This document shows positions 10,732 to 36,170 of a DNA stretch of 64,000 nt, one piece after another (within the stretch, counting starts at the first letter, position 1; the number at the start of each line of letters is the position of its first letter). The notes beneath the pieces were generated by a model. It had not been told where the DNA came from. It saw only the letters and a list, made by a program, of their open reading frames with translations, and made no database searches. The translations under genes and the position numbers were made by a program. This DNA is from Paralichthys olivaceus (lineage: Eukaryota > Chordata > Actinopteri > Pleuronectiformes > Paralichthyidae), in NCBI RefSeq assembly GCF_024713975.1, contig NC_091097.1:8674861-8738860 (forward strand), read 5' to 3'.

Positions 10732-11764
10732 ACATCCAACTTTATTATCTCTGACTAACTAACTGTTAATTATGGAAAGTGGAAAGAATAATTAATGTAT
10801 CATAAATCAGACATGTTTAGGGGACTGATAAAGTGTGTGCAATTTGGTGCAGATCCAAATAAAATGTGGATCATGTGATTTTAAATGTGGTTTCATAAGG
10901 GGGCTGTTGGGCCTTGGCAAAGGAATTGACTCTACTAGTTAGTAATGTTAGTGTCTGTTGACTTACACACACAATTACACACAATGGTAAGATTGTAAAT
11001 TATAAAGATAATAAAGTAATAAAATAAATACAAAAGCACTGGTGCCTGAGTTTTTGTACAACCATTGCTGTTTTGCATGCATACACAGATACAGTAAATA
11101 TACCAATAGCTTTAGCTGTTCTCTGAGCCAACTCTGGACAGGCTCATCAGCTCTCTAGAAGCCTCAATGAAATATCGGTAACTAAGGGCACATGGAAAAG
11201 CTTCCACCAAGGCTATTGCCTTATCTCTCCACATCAAAGAATCTGACAATTTATCCAGGTCTGTTGCAAAATTCATTGGGTTCTTTCTTGGGTTGTATCC
11301 CACCCCTCCACAAACTTTAATGCAAATCAGTTCAGTCGCTTATGAGAAATCCTGCTGACAGACAGACTACCAAACTGTAATAAACACACAACCTTAGCGT
11401 TTTGTGTTTTGAAAACACTTGAATTTTCTTATTTTAACCCAAAAAATCTATAACTCATATTAGAAATCACAACTCAGATCTTTACTATGTGATTCAAACA
11501 GCATCATTTCAGGCCTGCTTATTTTCAAAAATGGAAGAATCCCAGTTTATTCATATTCAGGTGGTAGCTTTGAAAGAGAATCTCAAAATGATTCACAGCT
11601 GAAACAACATATTATTGAAGTATAATGGTCAAATGTAAAATAACATTTTATACATATACTGTATATATTATATAAATATATAATATATACAGTATATGTA
11701 TATATGATAGTATATATATTATATATATTTTATGTGTGGCTCTGAAACAATATTCATCTGTTCA
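10732..11764. other. Convergent intergenic spacer with repeat fragments
   Basis: Separates the 3' ends of the C1q gene (+) and the kinase gene (-). It holds a dispersed-repeat fragment at about 11260-11385 ('gggttctttcttgggttg', 'cagttcagtcgcttatgag') and an AT-rich palindrome at 11649-11702. No gene seen. Confidence 0.6.
11649..11702. repeat. Perfect AT-rich palindrome, 25-bp arms, 4-nt loop
   Basis: The arms pair exactly from 11649/11702 inward to 11673/11678, with the loop aaat. The content is nearly all A/T plus two 'actg'/'cagt' anchors, so slippage is a possible origin. Confidence 0.8.
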
Positions 11765-11770
11765 TTTATT
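11765..11770 (-). promoter_or_regulatory. Polyadenylation signal of the kinase gene
   Basis: AATAAA on the - strand, about 166 bases past the TAG stop. Confidence 0.55.
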
Positions 11771-11935
11771 AAGTAACACATGTATTATATATTCCAAGCT
11801 ACAGTACAGGATCAAGAGTGTTGTCCCAGTTTGTATTAAAGCAAGAATGTACAGTAGTGTTCAAGGCACTCAAGAACATTAATATTATATTCATATCTCT
11901 GTCTTGTACAGTAAGTTGACACCAATGTAATGAAT

Positions 11936-23475
<11,540 letters not shown>

Positions 23476-23477
23476 GT

Positions 23478-26400
23478 CTGTCAGAAAACCCTGGCCTCTG
23501 AGGCAAACAAGTTTACAAAGTCATTTCCCAGCAGATTATCACACTTCCTCTCGGTGTCACAGCTGTGTGTGCCTCAGCGGCTAGCTCTGCAAAAACCAAC
23601 AAGCCTCTGTCTGTCGTTCTCACTGCAGCCAGTGCTGCTCTGCTCTTGCTCCTCACACTTCTCTGCACACGTCTGTGCCTTCTTTCCTCACCCTCTGCGC
23701 TAACTCCACCTACATGAGAAATATTTTCTGTTTTGCTTGGGTCATTGCATGCTGCGTGGGCAGGTCTCTCCTTATCTCTCCAAAGTCACCCCAGTGTGAG
23801 GTTGCCCCCCACCCACTATACTCAAACCCCTCTTTTTTTTTTTATCACCATGGCTAACATACACCACACATGAACGAGCAAAGAGAAATCAGGGGAGGAA
23901 GGGATGGGGGGGGACTTATCTACCCTCCCAGCCAAAGGTCGTATTGTGTGTTTGTCGAATGCACTGCCATTTATCAATATCTCTGTTTGCCTTCTCACTT
24001 ATCAATGCTGCAACTGAACTTTGTAATGCAAGTGACGCTGGCGATGTGAAGGTTTTCTCTTTTTCATGCCTGTGGGCTGTAAAGCTGTGATTGTGAAGAA
24101 TGGGCTCATAAATTCTATGTGATGCACTATACCCCAATCCACACACAAACACAGAGGCTGTTTCAGATTCCTGCTGCTATAGTAGCATGAGGATGTCTCG
24201 AGAGGGGCCTGCTCTTGTTTTCATGAACACATGTCGATGAGACACAGCCGTATTGTACAGTATCACACAATCTGCAGCTTTTATTGTTTATAAAAGAATA
24301 TTTTTTCCACCCCTGTCCATTTGTTGGTTGGTTGGTTGGTATGTGTTTGTGTGTGTCTGTTTGTTTGTGAGCAATAACACAAAAATGAGAGGACAGGCTA
24401 CCACAAACCTTGGCAGAAGGATATGGTACAGTTAATCAAATGTTGGTGCAGATCAGGAGACGGATTCCAGGATTGTTTTTTTTTACTTTAACATTGCAAC
24501 AAGGAGCGTTATTCAACATTTTCCATGAATCTTGATGGGGGGAAAAAACAGGCACTTTTAAGGAACTGACATCTATGAATAAGTGCATATTTGGTGCAAC
24601 TTGTTTGAATACGAGGTGACTGTTGGGCCTTGTTGGATATATGTGTTCTAGTGAGTTCCAATCTGATTGTGGGATAAAATCATGTGAGAGAGAATGTGTA
24701 ACAATCATCAACCTGACTGTACTTAATGTTTTGTACATTACAGAAGCCCAATGAGGGGATCCTAACATTTTGTTAATGCTCTGCTCACATCCCTAATACC
24801 AATAGAATATGACTGAGAGGTGCTAGTTTTAGTTTCTGTGAGCTATTCAAACATTTACCAAAATAAACACTAGTGAAAGGACTATTTTATACTGTAGATT
24901 TTTTTAACAGAGTTGCATACATCAATATGCAATTGTAAATCTTATCATTGTTCTGAATTAGCAGAAATTATTCTAGCATTGCCTATTTGCAACTGAGAAA
25001 GCACAGCAACATTTCTGCTTAATAAAACCATCCCACCTTTGTTCTACCCGCATTATAAATCTGAGGAAAGAAAATGAAGAATGAGAGATGGTGGGAAACC
25101 ACTCGAATTCTTTTGGTTGGCTATTTAATTATCAAAACAATCCAAATTTTCTCAGCAATTTCCCAAACTCATAAAACTCTTGCTTAGACAGCTTACTCCC
25201 CCCTGTTTTCAAACATCCTTCATGTCAACTTTTTTGGAGTTCTGACACAACCACAGGCTTCAACTTGCAGAGGCACCTTTGTCTGATGAAATTCTAACAT
25301 AACCTCTTCAAAGATAACATACACTCCCTCTTCTCAGGAAACGGCACATACTGGATCACATAGAAAAAAATATGAATTAAAGGGCCTTACTCGTATTGCA
25401 TTGGTGTCTAAATCAGGTAGAGCGGATTATTGTAGTTTCTTGAAAGAGAGTGTTACACTTTATATGTTGGATGGAAACAGCATCAGATAAAGTAAGACTG
25501 ACATTGAATAAGACAGAAAAAATAAAACACACAGGACGTTGATAGAAGCTGCAGAACTGATCATTCTCAGGAAACAATGTGATTTTTCCCACATAGCCTT
25601 GGCCTGCAGGAGCATAATTAATGTATTTTGGGCACAGGGCCACTTACTACACACAATAGAATCCATCACAGGAGGGAGACAAGCTGACTGACCTCCCTCT
25701 GTGTGCATGCCCCAGTGTTAACCAGCCAATGGCATGCATGCAGATAGTTATGTCTGCTGTCTGGCTTTGAATGACTAAAGTGATAAAACTAAAACTTTGC
25801 CATCTTTCCAGAACTAAACACTGTCTTAATCTGAGCATGAGGGAACAGATGGAGACTGAAGATTGTCCCAGCAGAGTGACAAGGAACCTTTGGAAGGCTT
25901 CAGAAGTGGAAGTGGATGCAGTGTGAGTGAGCTTAATGTGTTTTTTTAAGTACAAGCATTAGGTCACTATTACAGGAAACTGTTAAATTCAACACGGGAA
26001 CACAGTATAATGGTGTAATCTGATCGATAAAAAACATGTCACCATCTGAAGAAGTTGGTGTAATCTCATTTAAAAGATGTGAAAGCAGCAAAGAAAACGA
26101 ATGCATTTTTTTTTTATCAATCATCAAAAACTCACAGTTAATGTTACTGCTAAAATGTTACTGTAAATGTATCATTTATGCTTGCATCTGTCTTTGCAAT
26201 GTCATTTAAAAAAATTTATAAATCCCACAGGAGGCACAAATAGTCAATGGACTATTTACCAATGTTAATATTTTTATTATAAAATTAAAAGTTTCCCATC
26301 AGAGAAAATTAAGACATAAATTTCTTTGATAAAGCACATTAATCAAAAACATGCATTTACATTGTGTGAGTGGGTTCGGGACATTGAACCACGGCGCCCC

Positions 26401-28600
26401 CTGGTGTCATCTCTCTGAGGGTATTCTATAAAACATAAGAGATCCATTGAGAAAATCAAAGGGTTACACATGGAGTCTTAATGTCCACTAGACAATAATG
26501 ATCTAAAATAAAATGTTGTACTTATTTCACCTCTTCAGAGTAGCAGTTTCCAGAGGAGACTGGCACCATCTAGAGGCCATCTATAGACATGCTATAAGAT
26601 TTAGTGTTAAACACTAAAAGAATGCAGTAGTTTTTTCAGCAGTGGAAACATATTATGAGACAACATACAAATTCATGGTTGATTTCTTGCGTTTGTTCCC
26701 ATTACCTACAGAAATAAATACATGGTGGTATTTTATTATAGAAAAATAAATAAGATAAAATCCACTCTATTCATTGATACTCAAACTGTGAGGCATTTTC
26801 GATTCATGTGATCTTATAACTTGGGTAACACTGGCATTTTATTCTCTGACATAAAATAAAATCATTGTATGTTACATTATGGACCTACCATTTCCAACTC
26901 AAGCAAGACAAACACCAAGAGGTGACCCTACAATAGCACTTTATCACCCCCTTGTGGAATAGCCTGAATTTACTCAGGGCTCTGCCACTGGATTTCAAAA
27001 CATAGGCCTCTACAGGACTGATGATTCATACAGTCAATTTCTGTGCCATTCCATTGACCCAAATTGCTCCTTGAATAGTTTTCTACTCACAAGCACAGTG
27101 AAGGAGAACTGACCTTTCCCTCTTTGTGCTCACTTCATAAAGCTGCGAACAAAACTTAATGCAACTCTTCAGCGCGGCTATTTCCGGAGCTTCCAAAGCG
27201 TCTCGAAAAATGTAACACTTCAAGTTGACAGGTCACCCCTGACTTCTCCCACAGCAGCTCTCAGGCTCGTAGGACAAATGGTCACACGTTGCTCATGGTC
27301 GTAGTGGATGACTAAGAGGCCAACACTGCTCTGTGACCTACAGAGTGTATCACCACCCACTGTTCTCACAACTTCATGTGCTTCTGCAGAGGATCTTCTT
27401 TTGGGAGACAATGAGCTCAAACTGAAACTCATCCACCATTTATACAAACATTTAAGACCAACAGGTCATAAAGTAACTCTTTTTTTTTTTTTTTGCTGAT
27501 TTCATTGCGTGTTGTAATCAGATCAATTAAATACCTAATGACCTCCATATCCAAGACAATGCAAGTGCTTTTTCTGAAATTAAGTCTATTTGTGCATTCT
27601 TCTTAAAACCCCATCTTTACTTTCAAGGAGACTACCACCTGATCATTTCCCTCCCCTGCGGCTGAACGAGCAAATGAGCCGTGTTAAAGGTCGTCTTTAA
27701 ATGCTGACCTTGTTGTGCAAAAGGTCATGTTGTTTTTCGCTCGGTTGATTTCACACATTGACCGTGACTGTCTGGCCCAGCAGTGACTCGGGGGCATTCC
27801 AGCCGACAGCTCAACATGTGCAGTGGGAGCACTACTCCAAAAAAAAAGAGGAAAACCCACAGTAGTTCGGGATATTTCCAGAGGAAATTACTTATGTGGA
27901 TATTTCCCAAACTGAGAGATTGCAATCATACAGTTTTATCTGGGTTGCACGCACGACTGCGACGTCCCACACTGGAGGTTTACACGCCGACAGTTATGTA
28001 AATTTTTTTCTGCTTTTAAAAATTGAGGCTAGAGAAACTAGTCTGATGCTGTTGCAATTTCACCAATTGTAAAATAAAATAAAAACTTCTGGTAGTCTTG
28101 TGAAAAGGCTTGGCAGACCATGAGAGAAGGAGGCGGGCATTTGACTGAGAGAGAGCATTTATGAGCCTGTATGTGTCTATGTGTTCAACTTCCACCTATG
28201 CAATGAGGCCCCTCCACCACTCTGTCATCGCGAGGGCCCACATGGAAGCGATTATGCCGTGCAGAGAGTGAAATTACAGAGTGAACCTGCGGAACTGGAA
28301 CCGTCCTATTTCCACTCACTCATTCACTGTGATTTACACACAAGAACACAAGCTCTGCAGCACGTACAGCCGAGTGGACACACACACGCAGATAGAGAAA
28401 GACAGATGAACACACACACACTCAAGCGGGAGCTCCGCTGCCACCTTGCCTGAAGCTGTACATTTCCACTGCTGGCTCTGTCGGGACAAGGCCGCAGTGT
28501 GCTCGCCTCCCCGCCTTATTCCCTCTCCTGGACTGGAGAGGGGTGGGGGGACGGGACGGGACCTGGGCTGTAAATTCCTCAAAAAGAGCTGCTAAGAGGG
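23478..28600. other. Gene-free stretch upstream of the kinase gene
   Basis: No spliced or unspliced coding region recognised on either strand. A copy of the dispersed repeat lies at about 24340-24490 (reverse form). Non-coding 5' exons of the kinase gene may lie here but cannot be placed. Short open frames here overlap one another and show no domain. Confidence 0.55.
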
Positions 28601-28619
28601 CCTCCGTTAAAAGAGGGAG

Positions 28620-28880
28620 GGGAGTCGGCGCTCGCCAGAGAGGAGCCCACTCAATAAGTCATCATCAAAGCCTGAGGCCTAACATGGGGCCCACGGGAGA
28701 GTAAGAGAGAGGATTAAGGCAGAGCGACCTCATTCTGTTTAATAGTTTACCTGCAGATCCAAGCGCTAAGAGGCGACACTGCATTTAAGGGGCAGTAAGA
28801 ATAATTTTACTGCCTCGTAATTTATCCACAGGGGATTAATTGAGTTATCAATTAAAAGCTCATGTGTAACTCCATAGCTC
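28620..28880. promoter_or_regulatory. Candidate conserved non-coding element
   Basis: A GC-richer stretch passes into homeodomain-like AT cores (TAATTTATCC, GATTAATTGAG, TATCAATTAAAAG). It has no open frame or repeat features. The call is from texture only. Confidence 0.3.
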
Positions 28881-29858
28881 TTGAGTTCTGTGACTTCCTA
28901 TAGCTTCATAGCCCCTGCTGCATTTGAACTGAATTCCCTTTCGTCAAATCAGCATCCAACTGCTCATTTCAGTGAGGAAGAACAATGTTGTGCCGGAAGG
29001 TGGAAGATCTGTCTGTCTGCAGATCCATCAGCTTCAGCTGCGCCTCTCACATCGACTTAATCAACCAAACATCGCAAGTGAAAACACAGACACTTCATCC
29101 CTCCTTGTGTCATCATTTGCTTCTCGCAGCATCAACCAGAGAGTTTATGAGCGTGGCGTGCTTGTTTATACACTGTGGTGTCTGGATGCACATTAACTAT
29201 TCCCTCCCATACACACACACACCCCTCCCAGTCAAGCCCATTATTATCCCAAGGCGTGCTGCAGGCTCCCAAAATATCTGTCAGGCAGCTGCCGGCACCT
29301 CTCTGCTCAGCAGCTGGAGCGGCTTTCAGGAACTCCCTTCACTTTCTACTCTGATAAGATATACACCAGAGAGGTGGGGGAGGCGAAATAGCCTCCCCTA
29401 ACATCAGTGGGTCAGCCTCTTCCAGTCTGTTGTGTTTGTACTCTTGTCAAAACCCCCCCTGAGTGGTCGGTGCACTCATGTGCAATAAAATTCCCAGACA
29501 AATGGTGTGCAGGAGGCACCAAAAAGAGCCACCAAGAATGTTGAGTTAGGACTAAACTTCTGTCCACAATTCCTGCTGTATTGCCAATGGTATTTAAGCA
29601 ATATGATGTGGAAATGTGTAGCTTAGTGGTGATTCTTTATTGACAATATCTCAGCTATAAAAGAAACCAGGAGTATGAATTACTTATAAATATTAAAAAC
29701 AAATGAATTCCTGCTATCTCGTGTTATTGTTTTTAACTAGTGTTAGTTTTGCCTTGTAGTTCTTGATCAGCAAAACACAATTGTGACCTCAGAGGAATAC
29801 TACTTTGTTTTGTGTTGTGATTTTGATGTAAAATAGCTGAATGTTTTCAGGTTTTTAT
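28881..29858. other. Non-coding stretch, no gene identified
   Basis: An open frame at 28985-29401 (+) has no recognisable domain and no splice or promoter support. The remainder is unique-looking DNA. Confidence 0.5.
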
Positions 29859-30215
29859 CAGAGACTGTTTATAAAGATGGACGACTCGTCTCCACTTCCT
29901 CCCACCATTCAGTAATGAAGCTAAAATAGCCTGGATAGGAATGCCGCCATCTTGCACAGTAGCGATCAGGGTACGGAGCCGCAGCAGCAGCAAGGTCTTT
30001 TGATGCATGTGCTCGATCATTTATGAGTCAGTCTCAGCTGTTTCTCTTCTTTTTTTATAGCATTAAAACAACTAATTAGAAACCACACACTTGGACATAG
30101 CTACACTTTATGTCTTTGCTTACAATTTATTTGAAATTTACTTTTTAGTTTGGACAATGTCTCATCTGCTCACATGGAGAAGGCAGGATTTATAACCTAA
30201 ACAGCAGCCAACCAT
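29859..30215. mobile_element. MITE, same family as 47756-48112
   Basis: The left end (gagactgtttataaagatgg, then 'cgactcgtctccacttcctc') and a right-side segment ('ctcacatggagaaggcagg', 'acctaaacagcagccaacc') both align with the copy at 47756. The middle is diverged. Confidence 0.6.
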
Positions 30216-32073
30216 CTTTACATGTAATATTTTTCAGTGAACAACACGGCTCTGAAAGAGTGAGGCAGTTGAGTTAAAAAGATAAATGGAGAAAAGCAGG
30301 ACACCTCCTGATGCAGACTGTCAGGCCCAGTATTTATGGCTGGAGGACCTGAATCATACTCAGAATTCAAACCTTCAGTTTCCTGTCAACGTGTTGCGCT
30401 CCGTCCCACTCAGAGTGGACACCTCCAACGGCAACGATAAGAGGAGAGGGGACATATTGCACTTGCTGTCAAGCTTTCAAACAGACAGCAAGACAGATAT
30501 ACAATGTGCACTCTGGAAAATCCAAGCAGCTCTCCGATGGTTAGGATAATGTATGACTGCAACTAATCCAGTGTTAGCCCTCGGAGCATGAGCTCTTCCT
30601 GACTTTGTGCCAAGATTTGATTAGAAACAGACTTACTACATGTCTGGGTGGGTTTTTTTTTACTTTTCTTTCCTCCTATTTTCTCTTTTCCTTCATGTGG
30701 CCTGATACTTATATGGTTAAAAAGAAATAATGTTCACGCTACATTGGCACATACATGTACATGTACTTGAACAATGGCTGCACAGTAACAGTGGGAACTC
30801 TGGCGCTTCTGACTAACAACATGATCCTCCTCTAACATGCCAAGGCCCTCTTGCAATGAGAGCGACACCATAATATCAAGTCAAAAAGCATTCTTGCTGT
30901 CTTCCCCCTCGATCCTTGGCTTGTCCCTTCTTGCCCTGAAGCAAGCAGGAAACGGCTGCATGCAAGATTTAAGATCTGAGATCAGCAACATGGGAGACGG
31001 CTGCCACTGAAAAACTGGGCACAGACATTAAAGTGAACATAATCTACTTGTGAAAGCTGCCACTTCTTATGGGATTAATATCAACAGCTTTATACAATAG
31101 GTTTTATAAATTATAATCCTGATGGTTTTACATTTAGCAAGAAGTTCTCTGAAGGCAGGTAAAGTCTGCGTACATGTTCATGCAACGCACACAACAAGAT
31201 TTACTGAGAGAAAATGACTTAGCCAATTTTTTTTTTGTTTCCTGGCGTGAGTTGAATGCTGAACATCTGATTCCATTTAGTTCTGACAATTTGAGATCCA
31301 AAGTTTAAGCTGAAATATTCACAAAATCACAGTCACGTCTCTCCTCATTTAGATTCCCCCTTTTCTTCCCTCCTTTGTTGTTTTCCCCCGAAGAAAGACA
31401 AAAGCGACCAAATAATGTAGAATTTTTCCATCACGCACTCCAAACCCCTCCACCCTAAAAACAATCTCGCTCCCTCCACCACCAGCACTCCACCCACATG
31501 CAGCTTCTCCTCATTCTCTCGCTCTTCGTTCGCTTGCCTTGCTTCAGTGCAAAGCCAAACAAGCCAGCTATTAAGTTGAGTTAAGCGCAGGAAGTGGGCC
31601 TTCGGGCCAGAAGGCACTGTTTACAAGGAGCTAGTCAGGTTTCAGCAGCGCTTTGAAGTGAGCAGCACACAGGAGACTGTCTGTCACTAACCAAAGGCCC
31701 AGCACCACTCCACTGACTCACTCGCATTCCCCCCATTCATTTGAGCGCAGAGAGAGGGAGGGTGACGGCTGAGGGGGTATAAGATGGCAGAATGAGAGGA
31801 GGCCACAGGTAGATTTATGGTTTTTCCCCCCGCAGATTATCTTCTCCCACCTTTAATCAGTCTGACTTGTCTATTATTACAACCCATCTTTATTTAACCC
31901 CAGATAAGGATACAAGAAAGACAAATATCAACTTGTTCCACAGGTCATGACATTTACGAGAGCTGTTGCTCTGCTATACGCACATATCACTAATTATACT
32001 GCAACCTATTGAAGTAAGTCTCATGGCATCATGTTCCCCTCTATACACCTTTAGAAAAACAATATGAACGCAT
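30216..32073. other. Non-coding stretch, no gene identified
   Basis: No exon-like open frame with splice signals and no RNA gene recognised. Some C/T-rich tracts occur at 31340-31520. Confidence 0.5.

Positions 32074-32164
<91 letters not shown>
32074..32164. repeat. Long pure (CA)n microsatellite
   Basis: About 45 uninterrupted CA units, the longest dinucleotide run in the window. Confidence 0.98.
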
Positions 32165-32167
<3 letters not shown>

Positions 32168-33716
32168 CTGTACGTGCTTGTATTTCTCAAAACGCCCATG
32201 GGCCTCTGCTCTGAGGCAGGAGGATCAACTTTCTCCAACACACCCATCATGTACTTCATGACATCACCGCAGACGAGGTTCGGTTTCAGCCATGCATTGC
32301 TTGGGGGATTCCAACTTGGCACGCAGCAGTGGCTCCAGAGGATCAACCCAACAGCAGAGCTGAACACCCTTGTTTTCCCTTCACCCAAACAGGCAGGAAC
32401 ATTTTCACAACAGCGCAGACGAACTTCTCTAACCAGATGATTCTTGTTGATTTACCCGAGCCCTCTCTAACAACAGGGCAAAAGGCGAGGGTGTGTGTGT
32501 GTGTGTGTGTGGGGGGGGGTCTTTTGTTTTGTTTAGCACTTGGAGGCGATGTTAGTGTTCATGTGTGAGGAAGTCATCCGTCGCATTCTTACAGATCGGC
32601 ACCTGTTCCTCTGACGCAAAACATGTAGATGTTAAATATTTCAGTATGTAAAGATAGAGAAGTGATGACTTTCGTTTTTTGTTTTCTTTACAGGAAAGAG
32701 GTGTGTTCAGTTGACAGTCCCACAAGGAACTCATTCCTTGTATTTCCCAGAGGGCTACTGTCTTGTGTAAAAAGTCAAGTTTCCATTAAGAATTCCAATA
32801 ATCTCTTTTACTGTTGCCTGCCAGTCTGAGGCAACAGATGTTCAGGTGTGACACAACCCTCCCTCGCCCCCTTCAGAAAACAACACGGCTGCACCTTTAT
32901 CAAATAATTGAACTCGCCCTAAAGTCTTTAATTGTTAAGAAATACTGAAAACAAGGAGGGGCAATAATTAAAACTTGAGAAAGACACTTTTAACTAGGAA
33001 TTCAGAATCGAGCATTTGATATGGTTATTTGCTGATATCTGAGACTCAGCACATGTTTTTGGTTAGAGAGGAGTGGGCTGAACTGAGAAGCTTCTTGGAC
33101 ATCACCCAACAGACTGAAATGTTGACATTCTTTTAATCCATTAAAAAAAAGTATAACCAGTGATTAATAAAAAAGTATCATGTCCTTTGGTATGTGGCAT
33201 TTTCTTACAGTGCAAAAGTAAAGCAGGTACACTGGCAAATAAGGAAAAAAAAAGTATTTACTTTCTTTAAATACAAATATATAATTTCATGTTTTTACAA
33301 ATACTATTTACAGTCTTGGTTTTAATTACACGTGAAATGTTTCGGCAGGGAGAATAAACAATCATTGCTCCACAGCTCATTTCCCTCCTTTCTGAGTTCT
33401 TGGCTGGTGGATCATCACTCCCCTCGACTTTATGGAGGCTTTGAGAAAAGAGCCAGAGGGGGGGAAGGTGAGCATTTCAGCACATGGCATCCATAGCCAT
33501 GCTTGTTATTTGTTCAGACAGTTAGGTTCAGGCGTTGTTTATCCAGCTTGTCCTTTTGTCAAACCATAACCCTCAGTTTGGCATGCATGTGTGGCTATTA
33601 GGCTGAGGAGAATACAAATGCTGGAAGAGCTAAAGGCTACTCATTGTGCTACTTACCTATCACACGAGAAACAGGTAATAATACACAAGTTAGTCCCGGG
33701 AACATACAGATTTATT
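32165..33716. other. 3' flank and presumed 3' UTR of fzd2
   Basis: A (GT)n/G-run lies at 32490-32519. Frizzled genes usually have long 3' UTRs, so part of this stretch is probably transcribed on the - strand. AATAAA on the - strand directly abuts the stop (33711-33716) and is probably too close to be used. No other gene seen. Confidence 0.5.
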
Positions 33717-35348
33717 CTACACAGTGGTCTCTCCATGTTTGCCATTTGTCAGCCTTGTGTAGAACTTGTGCCAGGAGTGCAGAGTCTTTCCAGACCAGAT
33801 CCAAAACCCAGAGGTGATCCCTACAATCAGCGTCATCAGGTACTTGATCATGTAGACAGTGAAGTCCGGGGTCATGCGGGGCCCGGTCTGCACTGGGCAC
33901 TGGATGGCCAGGCCCCTGCAGTTGTGGCCGACCCAGCTGCGCTCCCAGTGCGGGCGGAAGGCCTGCTCGTAGAAGAAGCAGGCGATAACGATGGTGGCGG
34001 GGACGGTGTAGAGCACGCTGAACACCCCGATACGCACCATCAGCCGCTCCAGCTTCTCTGTCTTGGTGCCATCGTGTTTCATGATAGTGCGAATCCTAAA
34101 CAGCGACACGAAGCCGGCCAGCAGGAACGAGGTCCCGATGAAGAGGTAAATGAAGAGAGGGGCCAACACGAAGCCCCGCATGGGGTCCAGGTTGCTGAGA
34201 CTGACGAAGCAGACGCCGCTGAGCATATCGCCTTCGATCTGCCCGATGGCCAGGATGCTGATGGTCTTGACGGCCGGCACTGCCCAGGCTGCCAGGTGAA
34301 AATACTGGGAGTTAGCCTCAATGGCCTCGTGGCCCCACTTCATACCTGCTGCCAGGAACCAGGTGAGTGATAGGATGACCCACCAGATGGAACTGGCCAT
34401 GCTGAAGAAATAGAGCATCATGAAGAGGATGGTGCAGCCTTCTTTTTTGGTGCCTTGGACGATGGTCTTGTAGCCATCAGGGCTGAAGCTCTCATTGCAC
34501 ACCACCTTGTCCCCCAGGAAGTAGCCAGCTATGTAGGCTATGGAGACCATGGTGTAGCAGCCAGACAGGAAGATGATAGGCCGCTCAGGGTATCTGAAGC
34601 GCTGCATGTCAACTAGATAGGTGGTTACTGTGAATAAAGTAGATGCACAACAAAGCACAGACCAAACCAGGATCCATATGCGGGAGAAATGAATCTCTTT
34701 GTCAGTGAAAAACATGTGACCACTGCTCCTTGATGGCTCACAGGGCGCTGCGCAGTCATTCACCTCTAAAAACTTGTAGTTCAGATACGTGGGCACTCTG
34801 AGGATAGAAGGGCACCTGAGGGGTCTCTCCTGTGTGGAGACAACAGAGATGTCGTGGGTGTCCGACGCGGCCACGACGGGTGGGACGGTGGCGGCGGAGG
34901 AGTCGTTCTGGCCCACACAGATCTGTCCGTCTCCGAGCACAGGGAAGTTCTCGCAGCGCAGCCGGTCCGGCCACTGGAAGCCGAACTTATTCATGAGCGC
35001 CTCGCAGCCCTGCTTGGCTCTCTCGCAGATGGACCTGCAGGGAGGGATGGCTTTCTCCAGAACGGTGCACACGGGCGCATACATGGAGCACAGGAAGAAC
35101 TTCAACTCTGGCGAGCACTGTACCTTTACGAGAGGGTAAAACTGGTGCACCTCCAGTCCTGCGTCCTCCTGGTTGTAGTGGCCCACTAAGTTGGGCATGA
35201 TGGTTTGGTTGTAGGCTATGTCCGTGCACAGGGGAATTGTGATCGGCTGACAGAATCCATGCTCCGGGACGACTATTCCGTTGTCCCCGTGATACTGCGC
35301 CGATATCAGCAGAGGCAGCAGGAGCGCGACACACCAGCAAAAAGTCAT
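33717..35348 (-). CDS. fzd2: Frizzled-2, Wnt receptor
   Basis: Intronless; 543 residues from the ATG at 35348. A longer frame starts at 35402, but starting at 35348 puts a clear signal peptide ([17 protein letters not shown]) at the N-terminus and has A at -3. The cysteine-rich Wnt-binding domain (about 33-150) holds [32 protein letters not shown] and the ten-Cys pattern. A short linker follows, then seven membrane segments beginning near [10 protein letters not shown]. The inner KTLHSW motif that binds Dishevelled and the C-terminal PDZ ligand ETTV are both intact. FZD2 is preferred to FZD1 or FZD7 because of [20 protein letters not shown], the short linker and the HGETTV end. The neighbours meioc and ccdc43 match human FZD2 synteny. 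The family carries Wnt/beta-catenin and planar-polarity signals at the cell surface. The 5' UTR probably runs to about 35530. Confidence 0.96.
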   Translation of the reverse strand: MTFCWCVALLLPLLISAQYHGDNGIVVPEHGFCQPITIPLCTDIAYNQTIMPNLVGHYNQEDAGLEVHQFYPLVKVQCSPELKFFLCSMYAPVCTVLEKAIPPCRSICERAKQGCEALMNKFGFQWPDRLRCENFPVLGDGQICVGQNDSSAATVPPVVAASDTHDISVVSTQERPLRCPSILRVPTYLNYKFLEVNDCAAPCEPSRSSGHMFFTDKEIHFSRIWILVWSVLCCASTLFTVTTYLVDMQRFRYPERPIIFLSGCYTMVSIAYIAGYFLGDKVVCNESFSPDGYKTIVQGTKKEGCTILFMMLYFFSMASSIWWVILSLTWFLAAGMKWGHEAIEANSQYFHLAAWAVPAVKTISILAIGQIEGDMLSGVCFVSLSNLDPMRGFVLAPLFIYLFIGTSFLLAGFVSLFRIRTIMKHDGTKTEKLERLMVRIGVFSVLYTVPATIVIACFFYEQAFRPHWERSWVGHNCRGLAIQCPVQTGPRMTPDFTVYMIKYLMTLIVGITSGFWIWSGKTLHSWHKFYTRLTNGKHGETTV

Positions 35349-36170
35349 CCTCCCAAGTTTAACACTTTGTCCTGATTGACTTTCTGTAAAGTTGTGTAGC
35401 ATCGGTTGTGCAAGATGTTCAGCGAGAGTAACTTTGTGAAAAGAAAAAGTTTTCAGGGTGAGGAGCTGGACGCTGTTCTCTTTGTGTCTGATCTCAACTC
35501 TAACTTTTTTCTTTCTGCTTCAGCACTGACAAGTCAGCCGCAGTACGCAACGTAACATCCGGTAACAAACTTCAAAATAAAACAAAAGTCTTGATAGTCA
35601 AAAACTTCCGTTCAATGAATACACAATCTATGGTTGAAGGTTATGCCACGACAATAGCAAGTACTTAATATAATACAATTAGTAAAATCAGGAGTTTTAG
35701 CAGTTTAATTGTTTCAGTTGACCCAAATAATACATTCACATAAACATTTAACTCAACAGTTAATTGACATATATAAATAATGAATCAATCAAATTTTATT
35801 TGTATAGCCCATATTCAAACATCAAATTTTTTCCTCATAGGGCTTTAAAAAAGTAATGATCCACTGCCGCCATCAGGATCCACCATCAGCTGCCACCTCG
35901 ATCATGGTCCACCACTACCATCAGATGTGCCATTACTATCATGATCAGCCAAGACTATACAGCGTCTGCCATCACATTATTATTATCCTCAATAATAATA
36001 ATAATAAAAAAAGTATACGCTATATACATTGCTTTAATCCATACAACCCATATTGTACAGATATATAATATAATTAAATATAAACTGTAAAATACAACCA
36101 ACATGTACAACCTGTTAAACTGTATTTACTCAAAGTTGTTAGATTCTGTTACACATCTGATAATAAAATA
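35349..36170. other. fzd2 5' UTR/promoter side and spacer
   Basis: The first ~180 bases are the presumed fzd2 5' UTR (- strand). A short repeat tail at 35785-35835 ('aatcaatcaaattttatttg' followed by 'tatagccca') matches a common fish SINE/LINE end. No coding region seen. Confidence 0.5.

Noticed and set aside
28985-29401. 138-codon open frame on the + strand
   Set aside because: No family similarity, and an overlapping frame of similar length exists; no exon signals.
32072-32440. (TH)n and (CV)n open frames around the CA repeat
   Set aside because: Microsatellite translations. The same applies to frames at 46845-47302 and 51720-51980.
33591-34370. 259-codon open frame on the + strand
   Set aside because: It lies antisense to the fzd2 coding exon, where strong codon bias keeps the opposite strand open. 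Its Gly/Asp/His-rich text has no family.
35349-35402. N-terminal extension of fzd2 from the ATG at 35402
   Set aside because: It would bury the signal peptide 18 residues inside the protein and the ATG has C at -3; the downstream ATG is the better start.
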